A DNA stretch of 64,000 bases from Candidatus Fermentibacterota bacterium (lineage in GTDB: Bacteria; Fermentibacterota; Fermentibacteria; Fermentibacterales; Fermentibacteraceae): assembly GCA_002748705.1 (NCBI GenBank), contig PDSZ01000034.1, positions 1-64,000 of the forward strand, given 5' to 3'. The notes under the pieces are model-generated. The model had not been told where the DNA came from and ran no database searches. It worked only from the letters and a program-made list of their open reading frames with translations. Below, piece by piece: positions 42,661 through 52,374 of the stretch. The translations under genes were made by a program, and so were the position numbers. Positions within the stretch are counted from its first letter, which is position 1. The number at the start of each line of letters is the position of its first letter.

Positions 42661-43003
42661 CAGTCAGAGACAGATTATCTCTGCCTCCTTCAGTTCGCTG
42701 CGGAAGAAAAAGTGTATCGATTTACAGGATATGCCCTTAACTGGGAATGGGTATGACCGGTCTGCTTTCGCAGTAGGATTCACCTGTAACCGGTAAGAAC
42801 GCAGAAACCTGCAATCACCCTGGCAAATCAGCGAAATGTGAGTGAATGTCATAAGGCATTCTGAAAATTCATCTTTATACAGATCCAACAGGATGCCCCA
42901 ATGGAAGGAAGTCCGCACTGCTGCCAGACAGCATTCTGCATTACCAGATATGAACGGTGTTCTTTCCCATGCTGAACCCATTCCGTTCCCGGGAGTTCAG
43001 CTG
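42661..43003. other. Intergenic region upstream of VapBC
   Basis: About 340 bases with no supported gene. Open frames on both strands here lack ribosome sites and recognisable composition. Confidence 0.4.
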
Positions 43004-43037
43004 GTTTGTTTCCAGAAACAAACATGTTATATAACAT
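43004..43037 (+). promoter_or_regulatory. Two adjacent perfect palindromes, VapBC operator candidate
   Basis: GTTTGTTTC-CA-GAAACAAAC (43004-43023) is followed without gap by ATGTTATATAACAT (43024-43037), about 20 bases before vapB. RHH antitoxins bind such paired palindromes, so this is a strong candidate for the autoregulatory operator. The second one contains TATAAC, which could be the -10 box. Confidence 0.65.
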
Positions 43038-43055
43038 ATGTGAAAGGAGGGGAAG

Positions 43056-43286
43056 ATGCCCCAGCTGTCAATTTATCTCGATGAAGAGACCGCAGCGCTT
43101 CTTGAAAAGGCGGTTTCACTCAGTGGAACAAGCGTTTCAAAGTGGGTGAGGAAACAGATTCAGAGATCGCTGAGGGAAGACTGGCCGGAGGGATACTTTC
43201 AGCTTTTCGGTTCGGTAGACGATGCTTCCTTTTCAGAACCGGAAGAGCCATATCAGGTAAACGCAGCACCGCGGGCTGAGTTCTGA
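43056..43286 (+). CDS. vapB: VapB-type RHH antitoxin
   Basis: A 76-residue protein beginning with MPQLSIYLDEETAALLEKAV and SGTSVSKWVRKQIQRSL, a ribbon-helix-helix domain, and ending in an acidic tail that should wrap the toxin. AAAGGAGGGG precedes ATG 43056. The last base overlaps the first base of vapC. Confidence 0.88.
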   Translation: MPQLSIYLDEETAALLEKAVSLSGTSVSKWVRKQIQRSLREDWPEGYFQLFGSVDDASFSEPEEPYQVNAAPRAEF

Positions 43287-43687
43287 TGTGGTTCCTCGAC
43301 ACGAGCATTTGTATCTATTTCCTTAAGGGCGAATACCCGGGCATAGCGGAACACATTTCCAGCAGGAATCCATCAGACATTAAGATTCCGGCCATCGTTG
43401 AAGCTGAGCTGAGATTCTGTGTTGAGAACAGCAAGCGGAAAGAGAAGAATCAAATCAAGTTAAGCCAGTTCCTTTCCCCTTATCAAATCATACCCTTCGA
43501 CTCCAGAGCATCCTTATTCTATGCATCTCTACGGCTTCAGCTCCAGACAGAAGGCGCTTCCATCGGCGCGAACGACATGCTTATTGCAGCAACTGTTCTG
43601 GCAATGGATGGCACACTTGTTACCGCTAATGTTAAGGAATTCAGCAGAGTAAAGGGGCTTAAGCTTGAGAAATGGGCAACAGGCTGA
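43286..43687 (+). CDS. vapC: VapC PIN-domain ribonuclease toxin
   Basis: A 133-residue PIN protein. Acidic residues of the metal site: FLDTSICIYFLKG (first Asp), AIVEAELRF (Glu), IGANDMLIAATVLA (Asp) and the closing TANVKEFSRVKGL segment with N-x-x-E-F. The order matches VapC toxins, which cut tRNA or rRNA. It appears intact. Confidence 0.93.
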   Translation: MWFLDTSICIYFLKGEYPGIAEHISSRNPSDIKIPAIVEAELRFCVENSKRKEKNQIKLSQFLSPYQIIPFDSRASLFYASLRLQLQTEGASIGANDMLIAATVLAMDGTLVTANVKEFSRVKGLKLEKWATG

Positions 43688-44144
43688 CCTGGAGTGAGTC
43701 AACGGCCCTTAGACCAACCCGCCACTATATGCACAGGAACTCCATTATTCGAAAGAGGCTTTCAGCGTAAGCGCTCTGATACGCTGGTCGAGTGAAGACA
43801 CAGCTGGAAAACAAAGGGCCGGAAATGCCAACCCTTAAACTACCAGAACTCTTCAGATGTTTACCGGAATGTCCGTATCTGATGGAACATTTGCGATTGC
43901 ACCGGAAAGTTTGATGCCAACTTCTGCGTCAGCAGATTTCCGAGTCCAGGTTATACCACTGACTCCAACTCTGACAGAGAGCTTCTTACAGTTGATACCA
44001 ACGCTGCAGAGGCTGGAAGCAATGACCTTTGGTACTCTGAAAGCTCTGTTCAGATAGACAGCAGGTCTATTTGTATTTTCAGTAGAGATCCCGAACAAAG
44101 AGTGGGCTGAGACAGGGTGAGTAGATTCCCTGATCAGTTCCTCG
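43688..44144. other. Region between VapBC and the PEP-synthase-like lipoprotein
   Basis: No intact gene. On the plus strand, roughly 43890-44110, one frame reads LLTVDTNAAEAGSNDLWYSE then SICIFSRDPEQRVG, which resembles the last blade of the GEGPG-type propellers (GISVFSRDPYEK at the end of the 34034 protein). It is probably a fragment of a third propeller gene. Confidence 0.3.
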
Positions 44145-46058
44145 TCACCGGTTCACCCAGGGTCTGGCCTGCTTGATAACCAGCTCACCATCAGCGGTGA
44201 TCTTGAACTCCACCTCCATGGCAAACGAATGGAGGTCGTAAGGCTGAAGAAAACTGAAGTGCTCATGGATACGCTGAAGGTACTCACTGAGAAGATGTGT
44301 CTGCTCCTCTGAGAGTACATGCTCTCCCGGTTCAGTCCTGTTTGAGAATCCGATGTAAACGGTTTCAAGTATCTCCTCTCCCAGCGGAGATGTGTTCATT
44401 ACGGTAAAAACATCCGGGACTGAGAGTTCTTCAGGATTGGTAACCAGATCTTCACCTGTCTGGGCGTTCACATAGCAGCCCGGTACTGCAGGGTCAAGAA
44501 TATTCCGGGAAACAGCCACCCCGTTAGCCAGTTCGCCCCGGTAGCTTGGATGAACAAGAACTCCCATTGCCGTTCTGAAGTGATCTATCCTGTAGAACTC
44601 ACGCTCCTGAAATGCTCTGTAGGTCCACAGTCCCGCCCACACCTGTCTGATTGTGTTGGCAATATGCCCCTCACAGGGGTGATGGGTGTATGAACGGTAG
44701 AGCCCTGCTCCGCTGAAACCGGGGAGGTCTTCGGTATTTGTGCTTGAGCGGCATCTGAGAGAAGTTCCTTCAGGGAATCTGTCCTGAATGGTTCCCAGGG
44801 AGTCAAGCATCCACTGTGGAACCGGTGCAGCTTCCACCAGTTCCCGGTACTCTTCCAGTGCATGTCTTCGGAAATCTGCATCAGTGCTGAACTCAGGGCA
44901 GGCCATCAGTTCTTCCATTGTATCGTAAAGTCCGTTGGCCCTGAAAAAACTGTCGTAGTAGAAGAAGGGGACAGCAACCCCATGGGGAACTAAATTTTCC
45001 GGCAGTATCCTTCCCAGCTCCGCCAGATTCGCAGCCTTTGCTCCGATGCTGGTCCAGTTTCTGAAGTCCATTTCATGCAGGGGTCTGATATCAGTGACGG
45101 TAAGGTTCCTTTCCGGAAACACAGCTGTATCAGGCCTGAGTGAATCCCAGTGGGCGTTGAATTCTTCAGCGATTGCTCTCTCGATCTGATATCCGTCAGA
45201 CCGCACCTGAAGCTTCACCATGGATCCGAAGAGTGTTGTTACTGAATCGCATTCAAGCAGTCCCGGAACTGAGGCGTTGGGTATGCCGTTCTGCCTGGCC
45301 AGCAGGTTCACATGGGAGAGAGGGGCCTGTAAAGATGTTGTAAGTACACCTGCCACATGGCTGAGGGTGTTGGGAGGGGTACGGAATACCGCAATGTCCG
45401 AAGGTGAGAATGTTCCTGTGAAGTCCGGTCCTCTCAGTACCCCCACAGCTGTCCCGCAGTTCAGCGGGATGTATTCCTGATCACCGTAAAGGGAGTCGGT
45501 TGTGATCACAGGTATTCCAGCATTCAGGAATGAATCCTGTTCAATAAGGTATGCGTTAACCTGACTCTGTCCCCCTGGATGGTAGATGATCTTTTCCCTC
45601 TGGCAGAACATGGCTTCCGAGAGAAGTCCGTGGGTAAGAGCAAGTTCATCAAATGTCAATCTGTCCGCCGGCCAGAACTCGAAGGTATAGAAATCCTCAC
45701 CATTCTCAACCGGGTGTGCCACAACGCTTCCTGCGATGATCTGCCTGTCAAAGGGATAGTAGGTGTGCAGATTGAACTCATACAGTGTCAGGGGGATTCC
45801 CCGTACATCCCTGTAGAATGTGTAGTGGTCCGGATAGTTTGCCGCATTGAGAAAATACAGGTCAGGGGAAGGGGAATGGATCTCAGCGATCAGGAACTTG
45901 ACCTCCCTGCCAGCAGTTCCTCCGGGGATGGTGTATGCGTCAGAGAGATGGTCAAACTCCTCCCGGCTTCCTATTGCAGTTGCCCCGTGGACCGGGGAGA
46001 GAACCGGCGCGCACCCGGTGACCGCAAGGATTGCTGAGAGAAGAATGCAGGATCTCAT
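44145..46058 (-). CDS. Lipoprotein with PEP-utilising and PEP/pyruvate-binding (ATP-grasp) domains
   Basis: A 637-residue protein with a lipoprotein signal (LAVTGC at about residues 11-16). Residues about 225-270 contain APLSHVNLLARQNGIPNA, the mobile phosphohistidine-type motif of PEP synthase and PPDK. Residues about 335-637 match the PEP/pyruvate-binding ATP-grasp domain (GAKAANLAELGRI, RCRSSTNTEDLPGFSGAGLY, and near the C-terminus MEVEFKITADGELVIKQARP). The domain order is opposite to PEP synthase. Such enzymes need ATP, yet the signal directs this one outside the cytoplasm, where no ATP is expected. It may bind another ligand or have lost activity. Confidence 0.8.
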   Translation of the reverse strand: MRSCILLSAILAVTGCAPVLSPVHGATAIGSREEFDHLSDAYTIPGGTAGREVKFLIAEIHSPSPDLYFLNAANYPDHYTFYRDVRGIPLTLYEFNLHTYYPFDRQIIAGSVVAHPVENGEDFYTFEFWPADRLTFDELALTHGLLSEAMFCQREKIIYHPGGQSQVNAYLIEQDSFLNAGIPVITTDSLYGDQEYIPLNCGTAVGVLRGPDFTGTFSPSDIAVFRTPPNTLSHVAGVLTTSLQAPLSHVNLLARQNGIPNASVPGLLECDSVTTLFGSMVKLQVRSDGYQIERAIAEEFNAHWDSLRPDTAVFPERNLTVTDIRPLHEMDFRNWTSIGAKAANLAELGRILPENLVPHGVAVPFFYYDSFFRANGLYDTMEELMACPEFSTDADFRRHALEEYRELVEAAPVPQWMLDSLGTIQDRFPEGTSLRCRSSTNTEDLPGFSGAGLYRSYTHHPCEGHIANTIRQVWAGLWTYRAFQEREFYRIDHFRTAMGVLVHPSYRGELANGVAVSRNILDPAVPGCYVNAQTGEDLVTNPEELSVPDVFTVMNTSPLGEEILETVYIGFSNRTEPGEHVLSEEQTHLLSEYLQRIHEHFSFLQPYDLHSFAMEVEFKITADGELVIKQARPWVNR

Positions 46059-46183
46059 CTGTGCTTTTTCCCGTCTCTGGTGTTTGTTCTGTAATACTGC
46101 AGAGAGCTGTATCGGCAGTCAAGGTGGTCTCCATTGTTCTCATGGAGGAATAGAATTACATTCAAGCAGTAAGGAGTAAGATC

Positions 46184-46513
46184 ATGCAGTCATTCATTCT
46201 CTATATGCTGCTTCTCACATCAAGCAGCGGGATCATTCACGGCAGGGTTACTGACTCATCCACAGGTGAGCCCCTCTGCGGTGCCGTTGTGATGATAGTA
46301 GGTACGGACATGGGGGCCATGACAGACCGTTCCGGTATGTACACCATAAAAGATTTAACTGAAGGAACATATGTACTTAAGGTAAGAATGGTGGGGATGG
46401 GAGAAGTGACCGTTGAGGGAGTAGAGGTCGTTCCCGATGTGGCTGTCGAACAGGACTTTCAGTTACATCTTTATTCAGGTTGCGAGTATCCAGGGATTCT
46501 AATCAGGATCTGA
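46184..46513 (+). CDS. Small secreted carboxypeptidase-regulatory-like (CarbopepD_reg) domain protein
   Basis: A 109-residue protein: signal peptide (about 1-18), then IHGRVTDSSTGEPLCGAVVM, GAMTDRSGMYTIKDLTEGTYVLKVRMVG, the standard beta-sandwich that is usually the plug-side domain of TonB receptors. Here it stands alone. AAGGAG is seven bases before ATG 46184. Cys at 31 and a Cys near the C-terminus may form a disulfide. Probably a periplasmic adaptor; its partner is not evident. Confidence 0.75.
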   Translation: MQSFILYMLLLTSSSGIIHGRVTDSSTGEPLCGAVVMIVGTDMGAMTDRSGMYTIKDLTEGTYVLKVRMVGMGEVTVEGVEVVPDVAVEQDFQLHLYSGCEYPGILIRI

Positions 46514-46524
46514 GCTTTCGGTGC

Positions 46525-48000
46525 TCAGAACAGAACTATTTCACCCAGTTCCTTAAGGTCACTGTTTGCCGGATTCACCTCACATAGCATTCCCGAAAGC
46601 TCCAGCTTTTGACTGCTCCGCTCCAGAAGTCCCGGTATCAGACTGTTGAAGGAACCGTACCGGGTCACCAGGCTCGGAAGATAGAGAAGCAGGAAGAGGT
46701 CTGATCTTTCCGGGTGGGTGAAAACGGCTGTATTGTCTCTGCTGAATTGTCTGCCGAATACGGAGGGATTCAGGTATACCTCAGGGCAGGAGACTCCATT
46801 GATCTCGAGATGTGACCTTCCGCAGTTTGTGAAGCTGAGATTGCCAGTAACATTGAAAACCTCAGGATTCACAGGAGAGACGGTCCATTGCAGATCGGAG
46901 AGTTCCATGGTGCAGTTACAGATGAACTCCGGTTCAGTTTCTCTTGTGAGCTGGATCAGAATGCTTCCAGGGACAGGGCCTGCCTGAGCTGCATCTATCA
47001 TGGAGATGAGCGTTGATCTGAGGGATGGGAACACAGAGTCATCCGGGCGAATGATTAGCCTGGGTGTTTCTCCTTCTGAAAGACAGGATCTGTATGGAGC
47101 AAAATACAGATCTGTCCGTGGTTGATTCCTCATATAGCTGGTGGTGCTGCGGATGATGTATTGAGTATCGGTGAGATAGAAGTTTTCTCCATTGGAAAAA
47201 AGCCAGGGTTCAGCGGGAAGCCCCAGTTCAGTCCAGTCTTCAATATCCGGATGCAGGCGAAAAGAATAGATTGGTACAGTTCCGTGTTCTCTGTAAAGTT
47301 CGTATGACTCCACACTGGAGAATGCCGGCCGGTCCGGCCACATGTCCAGGTGGAAAACACCGTTACTGTAACGGGTTACATCCCCGGAAAGATAAAAGAG
47401 GTCGTATATGTCATCTGCAACCGGTCTCAACATTCTCAGTTCAGTGTTGTTCTCCGCTCCTGCGCACATGAATCCATTGATCTTCCTTCCGTTCCAGAGA
47501 GGGTATTCTGATTCCGTGAGCCTGTTCTCTCCGGAAGGAACAACTGTCAGGAGGATCTAGCGGTCTGACAGGGGAAAATGCACAGTGATATGTGATTCAT
47601 GCTGATTGAAGCGGGGCACTTCCCCTCTGGAGAGCAGACTCAGATCATCCGTTGTGAGAATGTTCGGAGAGGAGAAGGGCTTCATCACATAGAAGCCGTC
47701 CCTGACCTCACCGTATCCTCTCAGGTTCAGGGAACTGTCAACCATGAAGATACCCTGAATGTCACCGATCTGGGACATGGTTCTTGAGCAGTTTACAGTA
47801 AGATGATCTCCCGTAACGGCATCACCGTACCAGTTCCTGCTCACAAGGACAGTAAGGGAATCTTCCCCGCGGATTTCAGGAACTCCCTCCACCACATGCA
47901 TCATTTGCTGGTAAGAATTATGGGAGAAGTTGAATGATGAGTCAGTGGTAACGATGATTGTGGCGCTGAGAAGAGCCCAGTGCAATAATATTAAATACAT
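46525..48000 (-). pseudogene. Secreted protein of unknown family split by an in-frame TAG
   Basis: ATG 48000 starts a signal peptide and a 147-residue frame that ends HESHITVHFPLSDR-TAG at 47557. The same frame then continues without interruption (ILLTVVPSGENRLTESEYPL, WNGRKINGFMCAGAENN) to the stop at 46525, giving about 491 residues in all. No good start codon lies between TAG and ATG 47469, so the second part was not an independent gene originally. No family was recognised; the beta-rich, aromatic composition suggests a periplasmic or surface sandwich protein. The amber codon is either a nonsense mutation or a sequencing error. Confidence 0.6.
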
Positions 48001-48067
48001 AGTAAGAGTACTATTGTTCCGGAAAACTGAAGAGTCAATGCTCTGTATTTGGTTCTTCTGAGAATGA

Positions 48068-48089
48068 GGAGCCGCCTTTTGACGGCTCC
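48068..48089. terminator. Hairpin between convergent remnants
   Basis: GGAGCCG (48068-48074) and CGGCTCC (48083-48089) form a perfect 7-bp stem with an 8-base loop containing TTTT. It lies just past the stop of the sorting-domain remnant on the minus strand and may stop transcription from that side. Confidence 0.45.
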
Positions 48090-48102
48090 CGTAAAGTCGG
48101 TT

Positions 48103-48295
48103 TTACCTGAGAACGGTGAATTCAGCTGTCAGCGTTGAGTCGTTACATATGTAGACAGCCAAGTAGGTTCCAGGATGAAGACCGTTAACTTCGTGCAGGT
48201 GAGTCCCCGCTTCTGCGTTTCCTGAGAACGGGGTTGCCGTCATTCTGCCTGTCAGATCATAGACGCCAGTTCCACTGAAGACGCGGAAGGGTTTG
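48103..48295 (-). pseudogene. Remnant of a T9SS type A sorting domain
   Basis: In one minus-strand frame: FRVFSGTGVYDLTGRMT, then THLHEVNGLHPGTYLAVYI and LTAEFTVLR followed by TAA. This is the normal T9SS tail pattern (V-Y-D-L-x-G-R, L-x-P-G-x-Y-L, F-x-V-L-R). There is no start codon or upstream secreted domain, so the body of the gene has been lost. Confidence 0.65.
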
Positions 48296-48300
48296 ATGTT

Positions 48301-48606
48301 ATGAGTCCAGCAGGGACTTATACAGGATTCTCCTCTGGTCGTAACTCAACTGATATAGCATTGCATAGACTAAGAAGACAATCCGCAGGGTAATGCGAGA
48401 TGTTTTTCGAGGGAATCCTAAGCTTTGAACGAATACTTGAAACGCTGCAAACACTTGAAGAAGAGGTCAACAGCAGGAAGCTATAACCTGCCTGGACAAG
48501 AAGCAGGGAAAATCAATTGTCGCTGACTATCACCCTGTTTGTGAGTCAGATAGAGGTTGACGGTGCTGGCTGCTCAGAGCGATTACAGGTTCGTATTGGC
48601 TGACTT
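48301..48606. other. Intergenic region, nothing recognised
   Basis: About 300 bases between the sorting-domain remnant and the SNF2 gene without a supported feature. Confidence 0.4.
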
Positions 48607-51519
48607 TCAGAGAGCTTCCTTTACCAGTTCAGATCTGCCCAGCTCTATAACAGACTCAACGATTTCAATGAACCTCCGGCAGGTGGTTGCGGATGGAGGC
48701 GGTTCCGTGTCATCCGGTGAATCTGCGTCCTGAGTCATTTCCTTCACGAAGGAGATATCAGCGGCAGCAGAGGTGGAGATGACTCCAGGCTCAACAAGGG
48801 CAGCGTTCACAGTTTTCATTGAAGGCATCTCGGAACCGGGTTCCTGCTTCCCGTGCAGTGATGCCAGGGAGGTAACCGCCCAGGCCAGTGCTTCATGAAC
48901 AGGTGCCAGAATCTCTTCAGGGAACCCACCCTTCAGAAGCACCTCTGCCAGTTCCAGCTTTCGGGCTGCTCTGTCCAGACCCTTTCCGGTCTTCTTTCTC
49001 TTCCTGCTGAGTTTTTCGCTTTCGGAAGGGGAATCAATGTCCGGGTCTCCGCAGAAGGTGTTTTCAGTATACAGAGTGTCTATGTCTCCGCCCAGCATGT
49101 TCACCAGTGTCTTGTAGCCGTTCCTGTCCAGCACATGTAGTGGCGGCTGTTCGCTCTGGTCTGAAAACGCCTTTCGCAAAACCTTTTCCGCTGCAGGTCT
49201 GATCTCTTCAGCATCCCGGTCAACAACAACAAGCAGGTGCTCTGTACTGCCATCCTGCATGGCAGGCTTGTATCCCAGTATCTGAAGCACCCGGGAAGAG
49301 TGGGCATCCACCATGCCTCCTACGAAATCAGAAAACCTGTTTGCGAAGAATCTGGGTTCAGCTTTCTCCCGGGCAGCAGGAGCAGGTGTTTCTTCCCCTC
49401 CATACTCTGCCTCAGGCTCCGCAGCCAGGGAAGGAGCCCTGCCATGAGCAGCCTGTACTGCCTCACCGCTGTCATCCAGCATTTCCTGCAGCTGCCTGAT
49501 GACCTTCTGGCCTGTGTCCCTGAAGTCAATACTGTCAACGCTCTCATCAGTGCCGAACACTCCCTGGAACACATCTCTCTTGGAACTCAGGGTATCCAGC
49601 ATTCTTTCCTCGATGGTGCCCCTGGCTATAAGGTTGATAACCTGAACTGCGTTCTTCTGACCGTTCCTGTGAGCCCGTGCTATTCTCTGCTCCAGCACTG
49701 CGGGATTCCAGGGCAGGTCAAGATTGATCACAAGGTTTGCTGCCTGCAGATTAAGTCCTGTGCCGCCTGCATCACTTGAGAAGAAAACACCGCACTTCTC
49801 GTCCTTGAAGAACCGTTCAATCAGCGCTCCTCTTTTAGCGGATGGAATGCTTCCTGAAAGTGTGACATTTCCAATACCCATGGAGTCGGCCACATTACCG
49901 GCGAGTCCCAGCATTGTTGTCCACTGGCTGAACACGATGGCTTTCTTCCCGCCGTTCACAACTTCATCCTGAAGAATGCTGCGCAGTTCCCGCAGTTTCG
50001 GTGAGGTGTTTTCAGCTTCCCTTCCTTTGATGCTCTTGTCATGCAGAGCCAATGCGTCGCAGAGCATCCTCATCTTAAGAAGGCAGCGCAGAACGATGTC
50101 CTGTTCTTTCGGAGTAAGAGGTCTCTTCTTCAGACGGGCCAGTATCTTCGCAATGCTTTCCCGGTACTCTTCGTATGGCTTCATCTGTTCTGAGGTCATT
50201 ATTGTGAAGAAGTTGTTGTCAGTCCTCGGCGGCAGGTCCTGCAGCACCTCATCCCTTGTGCGTCTGAGCACATAGGGGGCAATTCTGTTCCGGAGTTCCT
50301 TCATGTTCCGGTAACCCAGCACTTTGTAACTGCTCGACTTCCTCTGCTCAAGCTGGAAGTATCTCTGGTTGAATCTCCACAGAGGTCCCAGCACCGACGG
50401 GTCGATGAACTGGAAAACACTGTAAAGTTCATCAAGCCTGTTCTCAAGGGGAGTGCCTGTCAGCACGAAGGCGTACCTGCTCTTCAGTCTCTTCACAGCG
50501 TCCGCAGTTTTTGTGCGCCAGTTCTTTATCCTCTGAGCCTCGTCAAGAATGATCACATCCGGTTCCATGATCTGCATGGAGTCTGCGTCCCTGCGCACAA
50601 GTTCATAGTTGATGATGTTTATGAATGCGGGGTTCCTGTACTGTTCATCCCGCAGGCCCGGAGGCCCTGCGATGACCCGTGACGAGAACCCTGTAAACCT
50701 GCTGATCTCTCTTTCCCACTGATGTTTCAGCGATGCTGGGCAGATCACCAGCACACGCCTTATATCTCTCAACTCCTTCAGAAGGGCTATGGCACCTATG
50801 GCCTGCACTGTTTTACCCAGTCCCATGTCATCAGCAAGCAGCGCCCTGCGGGTAAAGGAAAGGTGTAGCACACCCTTTTCCTGGAACGGGTAGAACTTGC
50901 TCTTAAGCACCGAGAGAGAACGCCTTCCCGCATCAAGTTCCGAGAGGAACCACTTCTTCTGATGCTCAACTGTTTCAGCGTGGGAAAGACTCTCAGCAAA
51001 CTGCGTAACATCGGGATGAATGAACAACTGTTCCTGGACAGAATCAGGCAAAGCCTCCAGTTTCTCCACAAGCGACGGAAAAACCGAAGACACCCTTCCG
51101 GTAAGCACTCCCTCATTGTCAAAGAACCGGCAAAGAACATCCTTCAAAGAATCTGAAGCAGTTGAAACACCGGTAACACGAACAGAAGGAAACTCACCTC
51201 TGTGCAGAAAGATCTCAACAAATGAAGGGGGAGAGCTGACAAGCCTATCAAAGTCACTTACATTCTTTCGAAGATCAGTAAGCACCGCCTCAATGTGCTT
51301 GCAGGTGCCGATGGTGTTGGTTTTGTAGTCAGGGCACGAACAGCTGTTGAGCAGTTCAGTAACAGACCGTATCCGCACATGGTAAATCCGCCCGGTGGTC
51401 GATTCAACATTGAAGAAACTGAAAACAGGATGCTCCCCGACTCTCAGGATGGACTTCACATCCTTCAAAGCCTTCTTTCTTCTCCTGGCAATCTGATCTT
51501 CAGCTGTAACTATTTTCAT
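48607..51519 (-). CDS. SWIM zinc finger / SNF2-family helicase
   Basis: A 970-residue protein. Residues about 55-85 are a SWIM finger (CSCPDYKTNTIGTCKHIEA: C-x-C...C-x-H). The SNF2 motor covers about 205-660: LADDMGLGKTVQAIG (motif I), ILDEAQRIKNW (motif II), LTGTPLENRLDELYS (III), SSDAGGTGLNLQAAN (V) and QRIARAHRNGQKNAVQV (VI). The C-terminal 300 residues are less conserved. Such proteins translocate on duplex DNA and are sometimes found in defence loci, but no methylase or other defence partner is adjacent here. The gene looks complete. Confidence 0.92.
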   Translation of the reverse strand: MKIVTAEDQIARRRKKALKDVKSILRVGEHPVFSFFNVESTTGRIYHVRIRSVTELLNSCSCPDYKTNTIGTCKHIEAVLTDLRKNVSDFDRLVSSPPSFVEIFLHRGEFPSVRVTGVSTASDSLKDVLCRFFDNEGVLTGRVSSVFPSLVEKLEALPDSVQEQLFIHPDVTQFAESLSHAETVEHQKKWFLSELDAGRRSLSVLKSKFYPFQEKGVLHLSFTRRALLADDMGLGKTVQAIGAIALLKELRDIRRVLVICPASLKHQWEREISRFTGFSSRVIAGPPGLRDEQYRNPAFINIINYELVRRDADSMQIMEPDVIILDEAQRIKNWRTKTADAVKRLKSRYAFVLTGTPLENRLDELYSVFQFIDPSVLGPLWRFNQRYFQLEQRKSSSYKVLGYRNMKELRNRIAPYVLRRTRDEVLQDLPPRTDNNFFTIMTSEQMKPYEEYRESIAKILARLKKRPLTPKEQDIVLRCLLKMRMLCDALALHDKSIKGREAENTSPKLRELRSILQDEVVNGGKKAIVFSQWTTMLGLAGNVADSMGIGNVTLSGSIPSAKRGALIERFFKDEKCGVFFSSDAGGTGLNLQAANLVINLDLPWNPAVLEQRIARAHRNGQKNAVQVINLIARGTIEERMLDTLSSKRDVFQGVFGTDESVDSIDFRDTGQKVIRQLQEMLDDSGEAVQAAHGRAPSLAAEPEAEYGGEETPAPAAREKAEPRFFANRFSDFVGGMVDAHSSRVLQILGYKPAMQDGSTEHLLVVVDRDAEEIRPAAEKVLRKAFSDQSEQPPLHVLDRNGYKTLVNMLGGDIDTLYTENTFCGDPDIDSPSESEKLSRKRKKTGKGLDRAARKLELAEVLLKGGFPEEILAPVHEALAWAVTSLASLHGKQEPGSEMPSMKTVNAALVEPGVISTSAAADISFVKEMTQDADSPDDTEPPPSATTCRRFIEIVESVIELGRSELVKEAL

Positions 51520-51678
51520 GAATATCCTCTTCCTGGTGAAGGCTTAACATACCCACAATGAAGAGCAAAATCATCAGAGGTAATCAAGGTAGAGGGAGAG
51601 CAGTGTAACATACTCTCAACAGGCAACGGAACTGTTATTCTGCCCTAGCCAAAACCAACACTGAAGGCTGTTCCTAAT

Positions 51679-52347
51679 ATGCTTATGTCACAGCAGGATA
51701 GAAAACCAATGTATGATGAGAGAAAGCGAACGATACCCCACCTCATAGTAAGCATATCACAGCCGCATGTACGTCCCATCAAGCGAAACAAAGCCGGAGC
51801 AGTCTGGGAGTTTGGCGCAAAGGTATCAATAGGGCTTTCCTCCGGTCTTGCGATGATTCATCGGATAGAGTGGGACAACGAGAGTCTTGATCTGATCGGT
51901 CAGATCAAGGAATACCACCGGCTGTTCGGTTGCTGGCCTGAGTCAGTTCATGCTGACCGGATCTATCGGACACGAGAGAACATGCGTTTCTGTAAGGAGC
52001 ACGGGATACGGATTTCCGGCCGCAAGTTTGGCCGTCCTTTTGAAGACCCTGCGGTAATGAAGGCACTTCGTCAACAGCGCTATGAAGATGAGCGCATCAG
52101 GAACGCAATAGAGGGTAAGATAGGAGAAGGTAAGCGGAGGTATTCAACCGACCGGGTAATGACCAAGCTCCGGGAAACGAGCGAGACTGTGATCAGCATG
52201 GTCTACCTGGTAATGAATCTTGAGAGGCTGTTGAGGGAGGGTGCTTCCTCATACCTTATGAGGATTTATCACAGTCTGAAAGCCTGCTTGTTACTGGAAG
52301 TCCTTTGGGTCAAACTGGACTGGTCAGGTATGCATGGCCGGGGCTGA
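51679..52347 (+). pseudogene. IS5-type transposase fragment lacking its N-terminal half
   Basis: The frame begins abruptly within a transposase: SISQPHVRPIKRNKAGAVWE, FGAKVSIGLSSG, then ESVHADRIYRTRENMRFCKE (Asp of the DDE triad), RISGRKFGRPFEDP and the final Glu region ERIRNAIEGKIGEGKRRYS. The pattern matches IS5-family transposases that carry an H-V-R-P-I block. The N-terminal HTH and first catalytic Asp region are absent. The element's end disrupts the DUF5916 gene at 52375. Confidence 0.8.
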
Positions 52348-52374
52348 GTGGGATGATGGGTTGAACAGCAAGCC

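Noticed and set aside
42664..43084. Open frames on both strands before VapBC
   Set aside because: No domain or start signals, and one overlaps vapB and its operator.
47470..47556. Independent start for the downstream half of the amber-split gene
   Set aside because: No ATG, GTG or TTG with a ribosome site between the TAG and ATG 47469, while the coding pattern is continuous.
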